A stretch of DNA of 64,000 nt from Pseudomonadota bacterium (GTDB lineage: Bacteria > Pseudomonadota > Alphaproteobacteria > Rhizobiales > Xanthobacteraceae): contig JAEWHP010000023.1 in NCBI GenBank assembly GCA_023387735.1, positions 181,170 to 245,169 on the forward strand, read 5' to 3'. The translations under genes were made by a program, and so were the position numbers. Positions 7,766 to 16,681 of the stretch are shown piece by piece. Numbering within the stretch: position 1 is the stretch's first letter; the number at the start of each line of letters is the position of its first letter. Under the pieces are notes generated by a model that was not told the DNA's origin, did not search any database, and saw nothing but the letters and a program-made list of their open reading frames with translations.

Positions 7766-8839
7766 TCAGGCGTCGCCGTTCAGCCACTGCAACATTGGCG
7801 CGTTCATCTCGCGCGGATAGCAATGGCTGAGATCGTCGAGTTCGCGGTAGGTGACGTTGGCGCCCGCTGCAGCCAGCATTTCGCTGGTCTGTCGCGCTAC
7901 CTGGACCGGAAACATCCAGTCGAGCGCTCCGTGCACGATATGGATCGGCAGACCGCGCAATCTTTCGGCGTCGGCCATCTCCGCCATCAGCGGGTGAAAG
8001 GTCGCTGCAACAGGCGCAAGATGCGTGAACGGCGAGGCGCTATCGAGCCCCGTCACATAACAGAAGGTGCCGCCATCGCTCATGCCGGTCAGCAGCATCC
8101 GCGTCGCATCGACGTTCCAGCGCGACCGCACGGCATCGAGGATGCGCTCGAGGTTCGGTGTGTCGGTGTCCTCGCCCATCAGCGCCCAAGTACTGCCGGT
8201 CGCCGTCGGCGCGATCAAAATTGCGCCGCGGCTGCGGGCTTCGCGCAGCCAGCTCCACAGGAAGCCGCGGCCGTTGCCGCTGCCGCCATGCAGCGCCATT
8301 ACCAGCGGCCAGGCGCGGTCCGCCGTGTAGTATTCCGGGACGTAGACCGAGAAGCCGCCGCGGCTGCCGGGCTCGTTGTGGTCGTGAAAGACGCCGGTAT
8401 TGGCGTTGGCCGGCGCCGCCAGCCGCGCCGCGAGATCGGCGTCGTCGCGCAACTCGGGATCGACGAAGAACCGGTTAACCGGCGGCAATCTCGCGGTCAG
8501 CGCATAGAGCGCTTCCTGGGCGCGCGATGCGTAACGCAATCCGCGAAACAGGCTGGTGAACTCGCCCTCGCCGCGTTGCACGACACGCAAGGCTTCGAAT
8601 GCGGCAAGTGCCGCGTCGCTCGCCGCCACCAGCGGCGTCCTGAGCGCGGTAAATTGCTCGGGCCATTGTTCGAGCCGTGGCCGCTCGGCGCGCAAGGCTT
8701 CATCCGGCTGTCCAATCCGTGCCATCACGCGATCGAAATCCGGCGGATTGAGGTAGCGCGCGACGAAGCCGAGGGCTTCCAGCGACTGCAACAATGGTGG
8801 CAACACGGCGACGATGTCGTCCACCACGGCCTCACTCAT
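7766..8839 (-). CDS. Alpha/beta-hydrolase (esterase/phospholipase-type), probably cytoplasmic
   Basis: A 357-residue protein with a helical N-terminal region of about 160 residues and a C-terminal alpha/beta-hydrolase domain. The visible features are an oxyanion-type HGG (184-186), nucleophile Ser254 in GMSDGG, Asp307 in GALDWMFP and His339 in DLSHCYP, a complete catalytic triad in the expected order. The fold resembles LpqC/PHB-depolymerase-like or carboxylesterase families. No signal peptide is present. It starts 16 bases after the PDZ gene on the same strand, so the two are probably cotranscribed. The substrate is unknown. Confidence 0.8.
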   Translation of the reverse strand: MSEAVVDDIVAVLPPLLQSLEALGFVARYLNPPDFDRVMARIGQPDEALRAERPRLEQWPEQFTALRTPLVAASDAALAAFEALRVVQRGEGEFTSLFRGLRYASRAQEALYALTARLPPVNRFFVDPELRDDADLAARLAAPANANTGVFHDHNEPGSRGGFSVYVPEYYTADRAWPLVMALHGGSGNGRGFLWSWLREARSRGAILIAPTATGSTWALMGEDTDTPNLERILDAVRSRWNVDATRMLLTGMSDGGTFCYVTGLDSASPFTHLAPVAATFHPLMAEMADAERLRGLPIHIVHGALDWMFPVQVARQTSEMLAAAGANVTYRELDDLSHCYPREMNAPMLQWLNGDA

Positions 8840-8855
8840 GTGATGCTCTCTGCTT

Positions 8856-9827
8856 TCAATGCAACTGCGGCGCCTTCAACAGCCTGGCGCGATCGATCGA
8901 GCTAAGTACCACGTCGAAAGTGACGCCTTCGTGGTAGACCGTGAGCGGCACATCGACGCCGGCGGTCCCGAGCGACCATAGCTTCCGGTAGAATCCGATC
9001 TGGCTCGTCACCTTGTCGCCGTTGACGGCGAGAATGACATCGCCGGTCTTGAGTTCGGCGCGCGCCGCCGGCCCCTTGCTCGCAATGCCGACCACGACGA
9101 GGCGGTTGTCGATTTCGGTGGTGTACATGCCGAGCCACGGCCGCGCCGGCTTGTTGACGCGGCCGAACTTCCGGATGTCGTCGAGCACGGGTTTCAACAG
9201 GTCGATCGGTACGATCATGTTGACGTGTTCGGCCTTGCCGTCGCGCTCGCGCTCGAGCTGCAGCGAGCCGATGCCGATCAGTTCGCCGCGGTTCGAGATC
9301 AGCCCGGTGCCGCCCCAGTTCGGGTGCGCGGGATGGGTGAAGATCGCTTCGTCCAGCAGATATTCCCAGTAGCCGGCGAATTCCTGCTTGGCGGCGATCT
9401 GGCTCGCCACCGATCGCGTGCGCCCGCCGGCGCCGCCGACCACGACGCGGTCGCCCACTTTCGCAGCCGCCGATGATCCAAGCGGCAGCGGCTCGAGATC
9501 GAGGTCGCCCAGCGCCTGCACCAGGCCAAAGCCGGATTCGAAATCGAAGCCGAGCGCATGGCCCTGCACGACACTGCCGTCGCCCCGATGCAGCCATACC
9601 GCTTCGGCCTCGGTGATGAGATAGCCTATGGTCAGTACGAGCCCGCGATCGATCACCACGCCATTGCCGGCGCGTTCGGTGCCGAGCGTCTCAGCACTGA
9701 ATGCATCGGGCGGAATGATGGAATGCAGTCCGACCACCGACAGCAGCGTTCGGTCGAGGTCGAAAGCGTAATCGCTCGCGCGCGGCTGGTTCGCCGGTGG
9801 CACTCTCCATTCAGTCAACGAGGGCAT
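8856..9827 (-). CDS. Trypsin-fold plus PDZ protein with inactivated catalytic triad
   Basis: This 323-residue protein has the architecture of HtrA/DegP-type S1C proteases: a trypsin-like domain (about 25-215) and a C-terminal PDZ domain (about 228-310, RPWLGMYT...GPAARAELKTGDVILAVNGDKV). Aligned by motif, every triad position is replaced: the His of LTNAHVV is Tyr69 (LTIGYLI), the Asp of DLALL is Gly99 (GFGLV), and the Ser of GNSGGPL is Trp171 (PNWGGTGL). It should therefore bind rather than cut peptides. No signal peptide is visible. AGGAGAT precedes the ATG. It lies upstream of an esterase gene. Confidence 0.85.
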   Translation of the reverse strand: MPSLTEWRVPPANQPRASDYAFDLDRTLLSVVGLHSIIPPDAFSAETLGTERAGNGVVIDRGLVLTIGYLITEAEAVWLHRGDGSVVQGHALGFDFESGFGLVQALGDLDLEPLPLGSSAAAKVGDRVVVGGAGGRTRSVASQIAAKQEFAGYWEYLLDEAIFTHPAHPNWGGTGLISNRGELIGIGSLQLERERDGKAEHVNMIVPIDLLKPVLDDIRKFGRVNKPARPWLGMYTTEIDNRLVVVGIASKGPAARAELKTGDVILAVNGDKVTSQIGFYRKLWSLGTAGVDVPLTVYHEGVTFDVVLSSIDRARLLKAPQLH

Positions 9828-9983
9828 GGATGATCTCCTGGCAAACCGGCGCGAGCAAGCGCGGGACTTGGCTACAATCTATGCCGCAAACGGTCGTCGC
9901 GAAAGTGTCTCGCAGCAGGACCGCTCATGCGCCTGGTATGACGGCATATCCGCGTGCGGCGGGACAAAACGGCAGCGCGGGCA

Positions 9984-11501
9984 TTATTCCACCTTCATCC
10001 GTGTCCGCGACGGCATGATCCGGAACGCCCGGTTCTCCTTCAGCCAGCCGGCGCGCTCGTCGCGCAGCAGCGTGCGGCGGACCTTGCCGGAATCGTCGCG
10101 CAAGCCGACGCTCGTGACCTCGAAACTTTCCGGGTGCTTGTAGCGGCTGAGCCGGTCAGTCAGGAACGCTGCCATGCCGTCGGCGACACCTTGTGCATCC
10201 GTGCTCACGTCGAGTTCGAGGATGGCATGCACGCGCTGCCCAAATTCCGGATCGGGCAGGCCGACGACCACGCAGGATCGCACGTCGGGATGTTCGGTCA
10301 CCGCGGCCTCGACCTCGGCCGGATAGATGTTGGCGCCGCCGCGCAGGATCATGTCGGCGAGCCGGTCGCCGAGATAGAGATAGCCCTCGGCATCGAGCCT
10401 GCCGATGTCGCCGAGCGATTCCCAGCCGTCGGGGCGGCGTTTCGGATTGGCGCCGAGATAGTGATAGGTAGAGCCGGCGCCATCATTGGGCAGGAAATAG
10501 ATCTCGCCGGTTTCACCGGTCGGAACCTCGTTGCCATCCTCGCCGATGATGCGCAGGCGCGAGGTCTCGCCGATCTTGCCGACCGAGCCGGGATGCTGGA
10601 GCCATTCCACGCCCGATATGATCGTGGCGCCCTGGGCTTCGGTGCCGCCATAGAGTTCGTAGATGCGCTCGGGCCCCAGCCACTCGATCCATTTCTCCTT
10701 CAACCAGGGCGGCATCGGCGCTGCCATATGAAACACGATCTGCAGGCTCGACAAGTCGTAGCGGTTGCGCACCTCGTCGGGCAGCGCCCAGATCCGGTGC
10801 ATCATGGTCGGCACGAAGTTGACCCACTGCACCCGGCTGGCCTCGATCAGGCGCAAGCATTCCTCGGCGTCGAACTTGACCAGGCCAGTGACGCGCCCCC
10901 CGTGGAACAGCGCGGTGTGCGAAACGATGAAGGGCGCGTTGTGGTAGAGCGGGCCGGGGTTGAGCAGTGAAGAGCCGAGCGGCATGCCGAGCGCCGCGGG
11001 TCCGGCGGTGTCGATCACGGCAGGCCGGTGGTCGAGAATCACCTTGGGTCGCCCGGTCGAGCCACCGGAGGTCATCGCCTTCCAGTAGCGCGACACTGGA
11101 TTCGTCACCGGTTCGTCCGACATGCCCTCGGGGACGAAATCGGCCGGCAGCGAATTCGGCGCATTCCAATCGGGCTGCCCGCCGACGACGAGCGACGGCT
11201 TGAGGATGTCGAGCACGGCCGCCGCTTCACCGCGCGGCAATCGCCAGGTCAGCGAGGTCGGCGTCGCGCCGCACTTCCACACGGCGAACGTGGTTTCGAA
11301 AAACAAATTGCTGTTCGGCAGCCCGATGGCGACGAAATCGCCGGGCTTGACGCCCTTGGCGGCAAAGGCCCGCGCGCGGCGGTTGGCGTTGCGTTCCAGT
11401 TGCTCCCACGTGATGGCCTCGGCGCCGTGACTGACAGCAATCGTGTCCGCCGGCTTGCGTTCGGTATACCAGCGCGGCACGTCGGCGATGGGGATGAGCA
11501 T
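9984..11501 (-). CDS. AMP-forming acyl-CoA ligase (class I adenylate-forming enzyme)
   Basis: A 505-residue ligase that activates a carboxylic acid as acyl-AMP and transfers it to CoA. It holds the P-loop TSGGSTGRPK (about 147-156), the YGGTEAQG motif, the GDIGRLDAEGYLYLGDRLADMI hinge region and the RGGANIYPAEVE motif; the C-terminal catalytic Lys is in DDSGKVRR. The sequence style is that of bile-acid/fatty-acid CoA ligases in Bradyrhizobium, but the acid cannot be named. It is monocistronic and faces away from the APC permease. Confidence 0.9.
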   Translation of the reverse strand: MLIPIADVPRWYTERKPADTIAVSHGAEAITWEQLERNANRRARAFAAKGVKPGDFVAIGLPNSNLFFETTFAVWKCGATPTSLTWRLPRGEAAAVLDILKPSLVVGGQPDWNAPNSLPADFVPEGMSDEPVTNPVSRYWKAMTSGGSTGRPKVILDHRPAVIDTAGPAALGMPLGSSLLNPGPLYHNAPFIVSHTALFHGGRVTGLVKFDAEECLRLIEASRVQWVNFVPTMMHRIWALPDEVRNRYDLSSLQIVFHMAAPMPPWLKEKWIEWLGPERIYELYGGTEAQGATIISGVEWLQHPGSVGKIGETSRLRIIGEDGNEVPTGETGEIYFLPNDGAGSTYHYLGANPKRRPDGWESLGDIGRLDAEGYLYLGDRLADMILRGGANIYPAEVEAAVTEHPDVRSCVVVGLPDPEFGQRVHAILELDVSTDAQGVADGMAAFLTDRLSRYKHPESFEVTSVGLRDDSGKVRRTLLRDERAGWLKENRAFRIMPSRTRMKVE

Positions 11502-11712
11502 GGGGGCGTTTCCGTTAGGGCGTTGATGTCGCTCTTGTGGTTCTGATGAGGCAGGCGCCTCGAAACTATCGTGACAGAATTGGGAGGTCGAGTGAAGAGA
11601 CAGCTTGCCCGCAGGCCTCGTGCCGCCCGCCCCATCGGTCGATGGCTATACAAGCGACCATTCTTCCTGGCCGCAGGCGGATGCGCTGGAGGACAGTGAG
11701 CGCCGGCGGGGC

Positions 11713-12984
11713 CTACACGTGGACGTCGACAAGGATCAGCAAGGCGCTGGTCGCCGATCCCATCACCGGGACCCACATCGGCACGAGGAATGCATCCGAT
11801 GGGGGCGTTGCTTCCATGGCCTTGATGCGTATGAGAGCCAGATTTACGAACGCAAAGATTCCGAGTGTCAGTCGCGATGTCCATTCGGCCAGTCCCGTCA
11901 AGGGAACACCGAGCGCCAGTATTAGGATGGCCGCAACCCCAAAGAGTGTCGCGACAACCGGAGCGCCGCTGCTGCGATTGATCTTCGCGAGGAAGGAGGG
12001 AAGATTTCCCTGATCAGCGAGGCCATACAGCACACGCCCGATCATGATCATGTGGACAATGATTCCGTTCACGGTCGCGACGATCGCGATGGCGCTCAAT
12101 ACGTGCAGGGGCAGCCCGGTCAGGCGCTGAAAGACCAGCGCAAGAGGGGCCGACGATTTCGCCAGTTCGGCCGGTGGCACGGCGATAACCGCGATCCAGG
12201 CCACCAGGGCATAGAGAACCGCGGTGACGGCGAGCGTGATGAAGAGAGCCCATGGCAGAGTGCGTCGTGGATTCTTCATTTCCTCGGAAATGTTCACGAG
12301 ATGCTCGAAGCCGATGAACGCGAATACCGCAAGCAGTGTGGTTTGCGCGACGCCGGTCCAGGCCGTCAGATCGCCGGCGGCAGGCCATAGCTCAGGCAAT
12401 CGCGAGATCAGGGGACCGCTGTCGAAGAGGGCTGCCGCGACGATGAGCAGCAGTCCGCCGATCTCGATCACTGTCATCAGTCCCGCAAAACTGATGGATT
12501 GCACCGCAGAGAGACACGCAATGGCGCCCATCGTCACCACGACGGCTGCGATGATGTAGGACGCCTGCAGCGGAATGAACACGCCGAGATAGCCGGCGCT
12601 ACCCACGCTGATAGTTGCTCCGGAAATGGCAGCGGCGCCAACGACGAGCAATCCGACCGCACCGCTGAGCCATTTCCGATGGAACGCCGCCTGGACGTAC
12701 GCCGCCTCGCTCGCCGCCACCGGCATTCGGGTGCCCAGCTCGGCAAACGATGCGGCGGTCAAACCCATCACGATCGCGGCGGCAAGAAACGCCAACGGCG
12801 CATGCATGCCGCTCCGCCCGGCCGCCACCCCCACAAGCACGTAGATTCCGGCGCCGATCGTCACGCCGAGCCCGTAGAGCACCGCGTGCGTCAGCGTAAG
12901 CGATCTGATCAGTTGTGGTGGATTGGACCCTGCCGTCTCAGGAGAAAATCTCCGAGATTCTGCATCGGTTCTCGCGTCTTGCAT
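11713..12984 (-). CDS. APC-superfamily amino acid permease
   Basis: A 423-residue membrane protein with about twelve helices. The first helix carries GVTIGAGIYVLVG, the APC ligand-carboxylate binding motif G-x-G-x-G-I-F/Y, and helix 6 carries LLAVFAFIGFEHLVNISEEMKNPRRTLP, the F-x-F-x-G-E/F motif with the following N-P-R-R loop. It is likely an amino acid:proton symporter or exchanger. A soluble N-terminal stretch of about 25 residues precedes helix 1. It is a single-gene unit. Confidence 0.88.
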   Translation of the reverse strand: MQDARTDAESRRFSPETAGSNPPQLIRSLTLTHAVLYGLGVTIGAGIYVLVGVAAGRSGMHAPLAFLAAAIVMGLTAASFAELGTRMPVAASEAAYVQAAFHRKWLSGAVGLLVVGAAAISGATISVGSAGYLGVFIPLQASYIIAAVVVTMGAIACLSAVQSISFAGLMTVIEIGGLLLIVAAALFDSGPLISRLPELWPAAGDLTAWTGVAQTTLLAVFAFIGFEHLVNISEEMKNPRRTLPWALFITLAVTAVLYALVAWIAVIAVPPAELAKSSAPLALVFQRLTGLPLHVLSAIAIVATVNGIIVHMIMIGRVLYGLADQGNLPSFLAKINRSSGAPVVATLFGVAAILILALGVPLTGLAEWTSRLTLGIFAFVNLALIRIKAMEATPPSDAFLVPMWVPVMGSATSALLILVDVHV

Positions 12985-13073
12985 GGCCGCTCGTCAGTGC
13001 GAGAACGAAATGGGACAAGTGCAACCATCAGACGGGGCTTGTCGAACGACTGGCAAACAGGCTGGGTCCACGC

Positions 13074-13631
13074 CTACGGATCCAACTCGGTGTCCCAGTA
13101 AAGATAATCCAGCCAGCTATCGTGCAGATAGTTCGGCGGAAACAGTCGTCCGTTGCGGTGGAGCTGGTGCACCGTCGGCGCAAACGGGTGTTGCCTCGGA
13201 AACATCCGCGCCTGCTGCGGCGTCAGATTGCCCTTGCGCAGGTTGCACGGCGAGCAGGCCGCGACGACGTTCTCCCAGGTGGTCTGGCCGCCTTTGCTGC
13301 GCGGGATGATGTGGTCGAAGGTGAGGTCGTCATGCGCGTGGCAATACTGGCAGACGAAGCGATCGCGCAGGAAGACGTTGAAGCGGGTGAAGGCGGGGTG
13401 GGTGGTCGGCTTGACGAAGGACTTGAGCGACACCACGCTCGGGAGCTGCATCTCGAAAGTCGGGCTGTGCACCGCGCGATCGTAGTGCTCGACGATATTG
13501 ACGCGTTCGAGGAACACCGCCTTGATCGCGTCCTGCCACGACCAGAGAGACAGCGGATAGTAACTCAGCGGCCGGAAGTCGGCGTTCAACACCAGTACCG
13601 GCCAACCGCCCTGTGAGACATGTGCGTTCAA
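13074..13631 (-). CDS. HNH endonuclease
   Basis: A 185-residue protein with a C-terminal HNH nuclease fold: a zinc pair Cys94/Cys97 (CQYC), the catalytic Asp106-His107 (FDHIIPRSKGG), Asn121 in WENVVAAC, and a second zinc pair Cys126/Cys129 (CSPCN). Upstream residues 1-85 form a conserved region seen in housekeeping HNH proteins of alphaproteobacteria rather than homing enzymes. The start is TTG with AGGAG seven bases upstream. It is not in a phage or restriction context. Confidence 0.9.
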   Translation of the reverse strand: MNAHVSQGGWPVLVLNADFRPLSYYPLSLWSWQDAIKAVFLERVNIVEHYDRAVHSPTFEMQLPSVVSLKSFVKPTTHPAFTRFNVFLRDRFVCQYCHAHDDLTFDHIIPRSKGGQTTWENVVAACSPCNLRKGNLTPQQARMFPRQHPFAPTVHQLHRNGRLFPPNYLHDSWLDYLYWDTELDP

Positions 13632-13824
13632 GTAACGCTCCTGACCCCCATGTTAGCTGCGAAGCAGCATGCGCCCTGCATACTACAGGCAGCGTGACGG
13701 GATTGTGAAGAGCGTTCCGGGGCTTATCCGCCGCTGTCGCCGTTCCGCCTCAATTTGCATGATGGCCATCAGGACCGCTAAAGGGGCGGACAGGCATTGT
13801 TCAGCCGCGCACGGACCCGCAGAA

Positions 13825-15585
13825 ATGGCCACCTCTTCAAATTATATCGAGGCACCGCGCCGGATGCGGGCGTTCGTTCGCGCCCATGAAACCAGCCTGG
13901 TGGTCCTGGCAGCGATGATCGGAACCATCGGCGGGCTCGTGGTGCTGGCGATGAGTGTTGCGGTCGCCGCCCTCCACGCGCTGCTGTTCAACATCAGCAT
14001 CACGGAGCGGCTTTCCAGCCAGCCAAGCCTCGAAACGCTGCGCGCCGTGCTGGTTCCGAGCCTCGGCGGCCTGTTGTTGGGGGTGGCCTTCCTGCTGCTG
14101 GCACACTGGCGGCCGGCGCGCGAGGTCGACCCGATCGAGGCCAACGCCCTCCACGGCGGCCGAATGTCGTTTCGCGGCAGCGTCATCGTGGCGCTGCAGA
14201 CCATCTGGTCGAGCGGGGTCGGGGCGTCGGTCGGCTTGGAGGCCGGATATACCCAGCTTGCGAGCGGCCTCGCAGCATCGCTCGGCCGTGGATTTCACCT
14301 GCGCCGCGCCGACCAGCGCGTCATGGTCGGCTGCGGCGCGGCGGCGGCGATTTCAGGGGCGTTTGGCGCCCCGCTTGCAGGCGCCTTCTATGCCTTCGAA
14401 CTTGTGATAGGCGGCTATACGTCAGCCAGCCTGACGCCGGTCGGTGTCGCCGCCGTGGCAGGCTATCTCGTTACCCATGGGTTCGAGGCGCTGTCCCTCG
14501 GCATCAACGTCGGCCCGGTCGGCGAGGTGATGGGGCACGATCTTGCCCTTGCCGCGCTGCTCGGGGTCATGGCGGCGCTGTGTGGCATCCTGATCATGCG
14601 CAGTGTGGCCTTGTGCGAGACGGGGCTCGCGAAAATCCGCCTGTGGCCGCCGCTGCGCCCCGCGCTTGGCGGCCTCTGCGTCGGCCTGCTCGCGCTGCTG
14701 ACGCCGCAGGTGATGTCATCAGGTCACGGCGCGCTGCATTTTTCCGGCATCGTCGCGATGCCGCTGCAGATGATCGCGGCCGTCTTCGTTCTGAAGGCGC
14801 TGGCATCGATCATCTCGCTGGGCTCCGGCTTCCGCGGCGGATTGTTTTTCGCCACGCTGTTCATGGGCGCGCTCGGCGGCCGCCTGTTCGCCGCCGGCGT
14901 CGACATGGTCTGGCCGGGCTTTGCGTTGGATCCCAACGTCTATGCCGTGATCGGGATGAGCGCGCTGTCAGCGTCCGTGATCGGCGGCCCGCTGACAATG
15001 TCGTTCATCGCGCTGGAATCGACCGGCAATCTCTGGCTCACCACGATCGTTTTGGTCGCGGTGATGATCTCGACCCAGATCACGCGCGAACTGTTCGGCT
15101 ACTCGTTTGCGACCTGGCGCCTGCATCTGCGCGGCGAGACCATCCGCAGTGCTGCCGATGTCGGCTGGATCCGCGATCTCACGGTCCGTCGCCTGATGCG
15201 GCCGGATCTCGCCACCGTCGATGCCGGGATCGCGATCGAGGAGTTCCGCGCCAAATTTCCGCTGGGGTCGAAGACGCAGGTGGTCGCGGTCGATGCGACC
15301 GGACGCTACGTCGGACTGGCGGTGGTTGCCGAGGCGCACGCGCCTGACGTCGACGCCACACGCGGCCTCATCGGCATCCTGCATCACCGGGACGTGGTGC
15401 TGCACCCGGTCATGAACATCCAGGAGGCGATCGCCGTGTTTGACGCCGCCGAAGCGGAATCGCTCGCCGTCGTCGAGAGCGACGGCGAACGCCGCCCGAT
15501 CGGGATCCTCACCGAAGCCCATGCCATGCGGCGCTATGCGGAAGAATCCGAGCGGCGCCGGCGAGAGGCGATCGGCGAAGTTTGA
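13825..15585 (+). CDS. CLC-family chloride channel/antiporter with CBS domains and altered filter
   Basis: A 586-residue membrane protein: CLC transmembrane core (about 15-430) and a cytosolic C-terminal region with paired CBS-like repeats (about 455-580, DLTVRRLMRPDLATVD and later ESLAVVESDGERRPIGILTEA). The three CLC anion-filter motifs are diverged: GSGIP corresponds to EVDPI, GREGP to GLEAG (the gating Glu is kept), and GIFAP to GLFFA. This subgroup is therefore probably selective for another anion or differently gated. The ATG at 13825 starts just before the first helix; an in-frame ATG at 13759 is possible. Confidence 0.82.
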   Translation: MATSSNYIEAPRRMRAFVRAHETSLVVLAAMIGTIGGLVVLAMSVAVAALHALLFNISITERLSSQPSLETLRAVLVPSLGGLLLGVAFLLLAHWRPAREVDPIEANALHGGRMSFRGSVIVALQTIWSSGVGASVGLEAGYTQLASGLAASLGRGFHLRRADQRVMVGCGAAAAISGAFGAPLAGAFYAFELVIGGYTSASLTPVGVAAVAGYLVTHGFEALSLGINVGPVGEVMGHDLALAALLGVMAALCGILIMRSVALCETGLAKIRLWPPLRPALGGLCVGLLALLTPQVMSSGHGALHFSGIVAMPLQMIAAVFVLKALASIISLGSGFRGGLFFATLFMGALGGRLFAAGVDMVWPGFALDPNVYAVIGMSALSASVIGGPLTMSFIALESTGNLWLTTIVLVAVMISTQITRELFGYSFATWRLHLRGETIRSAADVGWIRDLTVRRLMRPDLATVDAGIAIEEFRAKFPLGSKTQVVAVDATGRYVGLAVVAEAHAPDVDATRGLIGILHHRDVVLHPVMNIQEAIAVFDAAEAESLAVVESDGERRPIGILTEAHAMRRYAEESERRRREAIGEV

Positions 15586-15606
15586 GCTGCGCGCTCGCGC
15601 GCGCGT

Positions 15607-16575
15607 CTAGATTTTCTCCAGCTTCTGCAGGCAACGGCTGACCGCGACCTCCGGTGGCATCGGTGTGTCCGGGAAGCTGGTCTTCCAGTCGGTGACGCCG
15701 ACCTCGCCGAGATAGATGTCGCCCCGCGAATCCATCGCGATGCCGTGTGGGGCGAGGAATTTGCCGGCTTCCACTCCCGGGCCGTTCTCGCCGCCGAGCC
15801 GTGCGATGCGGTTGCCCTTGGCGTCGACGATCGAGAGCCGCGGGCCCAGATTGGGCACCTTGCGATTGACCGCAAGCCCAGGGCCGAGTTCGCCGATGAT
15901 GAAATTCGCCTGCCTGCCGCCGCAACGACAGAGCGCGCAGGGCCGGTGCAGGTTGTTCCACTGCGTCTCGTATTTGCCGTTGCCGTCGAACACCTGCACG
16001 CGGTGGTTCTCGCGGTCGGCGACATAGACCCAGCCGTCGGCGTCGGTAGCGATATTGTGCACGATGTTGAACTGGCCGGGATCGGTGCCGGGCTCGCCCC
16101 AGGTCTTGAGCAGCTTGCCGTCCGGCGAGTATTTGTGGACGCAGGCATTGCCGTAGCCGTCCGAGACGTAGATCTCGCCCTGCGGCGACAGCGCTGTATG
16201 GGTGCAGCGGTGAAACGGCTCGCCGCTCATGAACGGCGCGGGCTTGTTCGGGATGCCGATCGTGAGCAGCACCTTGCCGTCGGTCGTGCACTTGCGCACG
16301 GTGTGGTCGCCGTCATCGGTGCAGTACAGATTGTCATCGGCGTCGATGTGCAGGCCGTGCGCGCGGTTGAACAGCCCTTCGCCCCAGCTTGTGATGAAAT
16401 TGCCTTCGCGGTCGAGCACCACCATCGGGTGGGCGCCGCGGTTGAAGACGTAGACGCGATCCTTGCTGTCGACCGCGACGGATGCCGCGTCGGTCAGGCT
16501 CCAGCCATCAGGCAGCTTCGCAAAGTTTTCCACCACGCGGTAACGGTGCTCGCCCGAGCCCAAAATGGTCGGCAT
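15607..16575 (-). CDS. NHL-repeat beta-propeller protein
   Basis: A 322-residue protein made of NHL repeats, each with the pattern (D)-G-(x)-H-x-V/I-x-V-x-D: for example AHGLHIDADDNLYCTDDG, NIATDADGWVYVADRENHRVQVF and PHGIAMDSRGDIYLGEVG. The fold is like peptidyl-alpha-hydroxyglycine alpha-amidating lyase, but catalytic function is not established in such bacterial proteins. No signal peptide is seen, so it is likely cytosolic. GGGAGAGA precedes the ATG. It converges with the CLC gene 21 bases away. Confidence 0.82.
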   Translation of the reverse strand: MPTILGSGEHRYRVVENFAKLPDGWSLTDAASVAVDSKDRVYVFNRGAHPMVVLDREGNFITSWGEGLFNRAHGLHIDADDNLYCTDDGDHTVRKCTTDGKVLLTIGIPNKPAPFMSGEPFHRCTHTALSPQGEIYVSDGYGNACVHKYSPDGKLLKTWGEPGTDPGQFNIVHNIATDADGWVYVADRENHRVQVFDGNGKYETQWNNLHRPCALCRCGGRQANFIIGELGPGLAVNRKVPNLGPRLSIVDAKGNRIARLGGENGPGVEAGKFLAPHGIAMDSRGDIYLGEVGVTDWKTSFPDTPMPPEVAVSRCLQKLEKI

Positions 16576-16598
16576 CTGTGTCTCTCCCTGTGACGCTT

Positions 16599-16672
16599 GT
16601 CATTCCGGGGCGCGAAGCGAACCCGGAATCTCGAGATTCCGGGTTCGATGCTTCGCATCGCCCCGGAATGAC
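16599..16672. repeat. REP-like palindrome (GTCATTCCGGGG family), complete copy
   Basis: This 74-base element reads GTCATTCCGGGGCGCGAAGC ... GCTTCGCATCGCCCCGGAATGAC with the internal palindrome GGAATCTCGAGATTCC at the centre, giving a nested hairpin. It fills the gap between the NHL and monooxygenase genes. Other copies are at 2149, 19779 and 32640, and a half-copy lies at 52638. Confidence 0.88.
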
Positions 16673-16681
16673 GGTGTTGGT

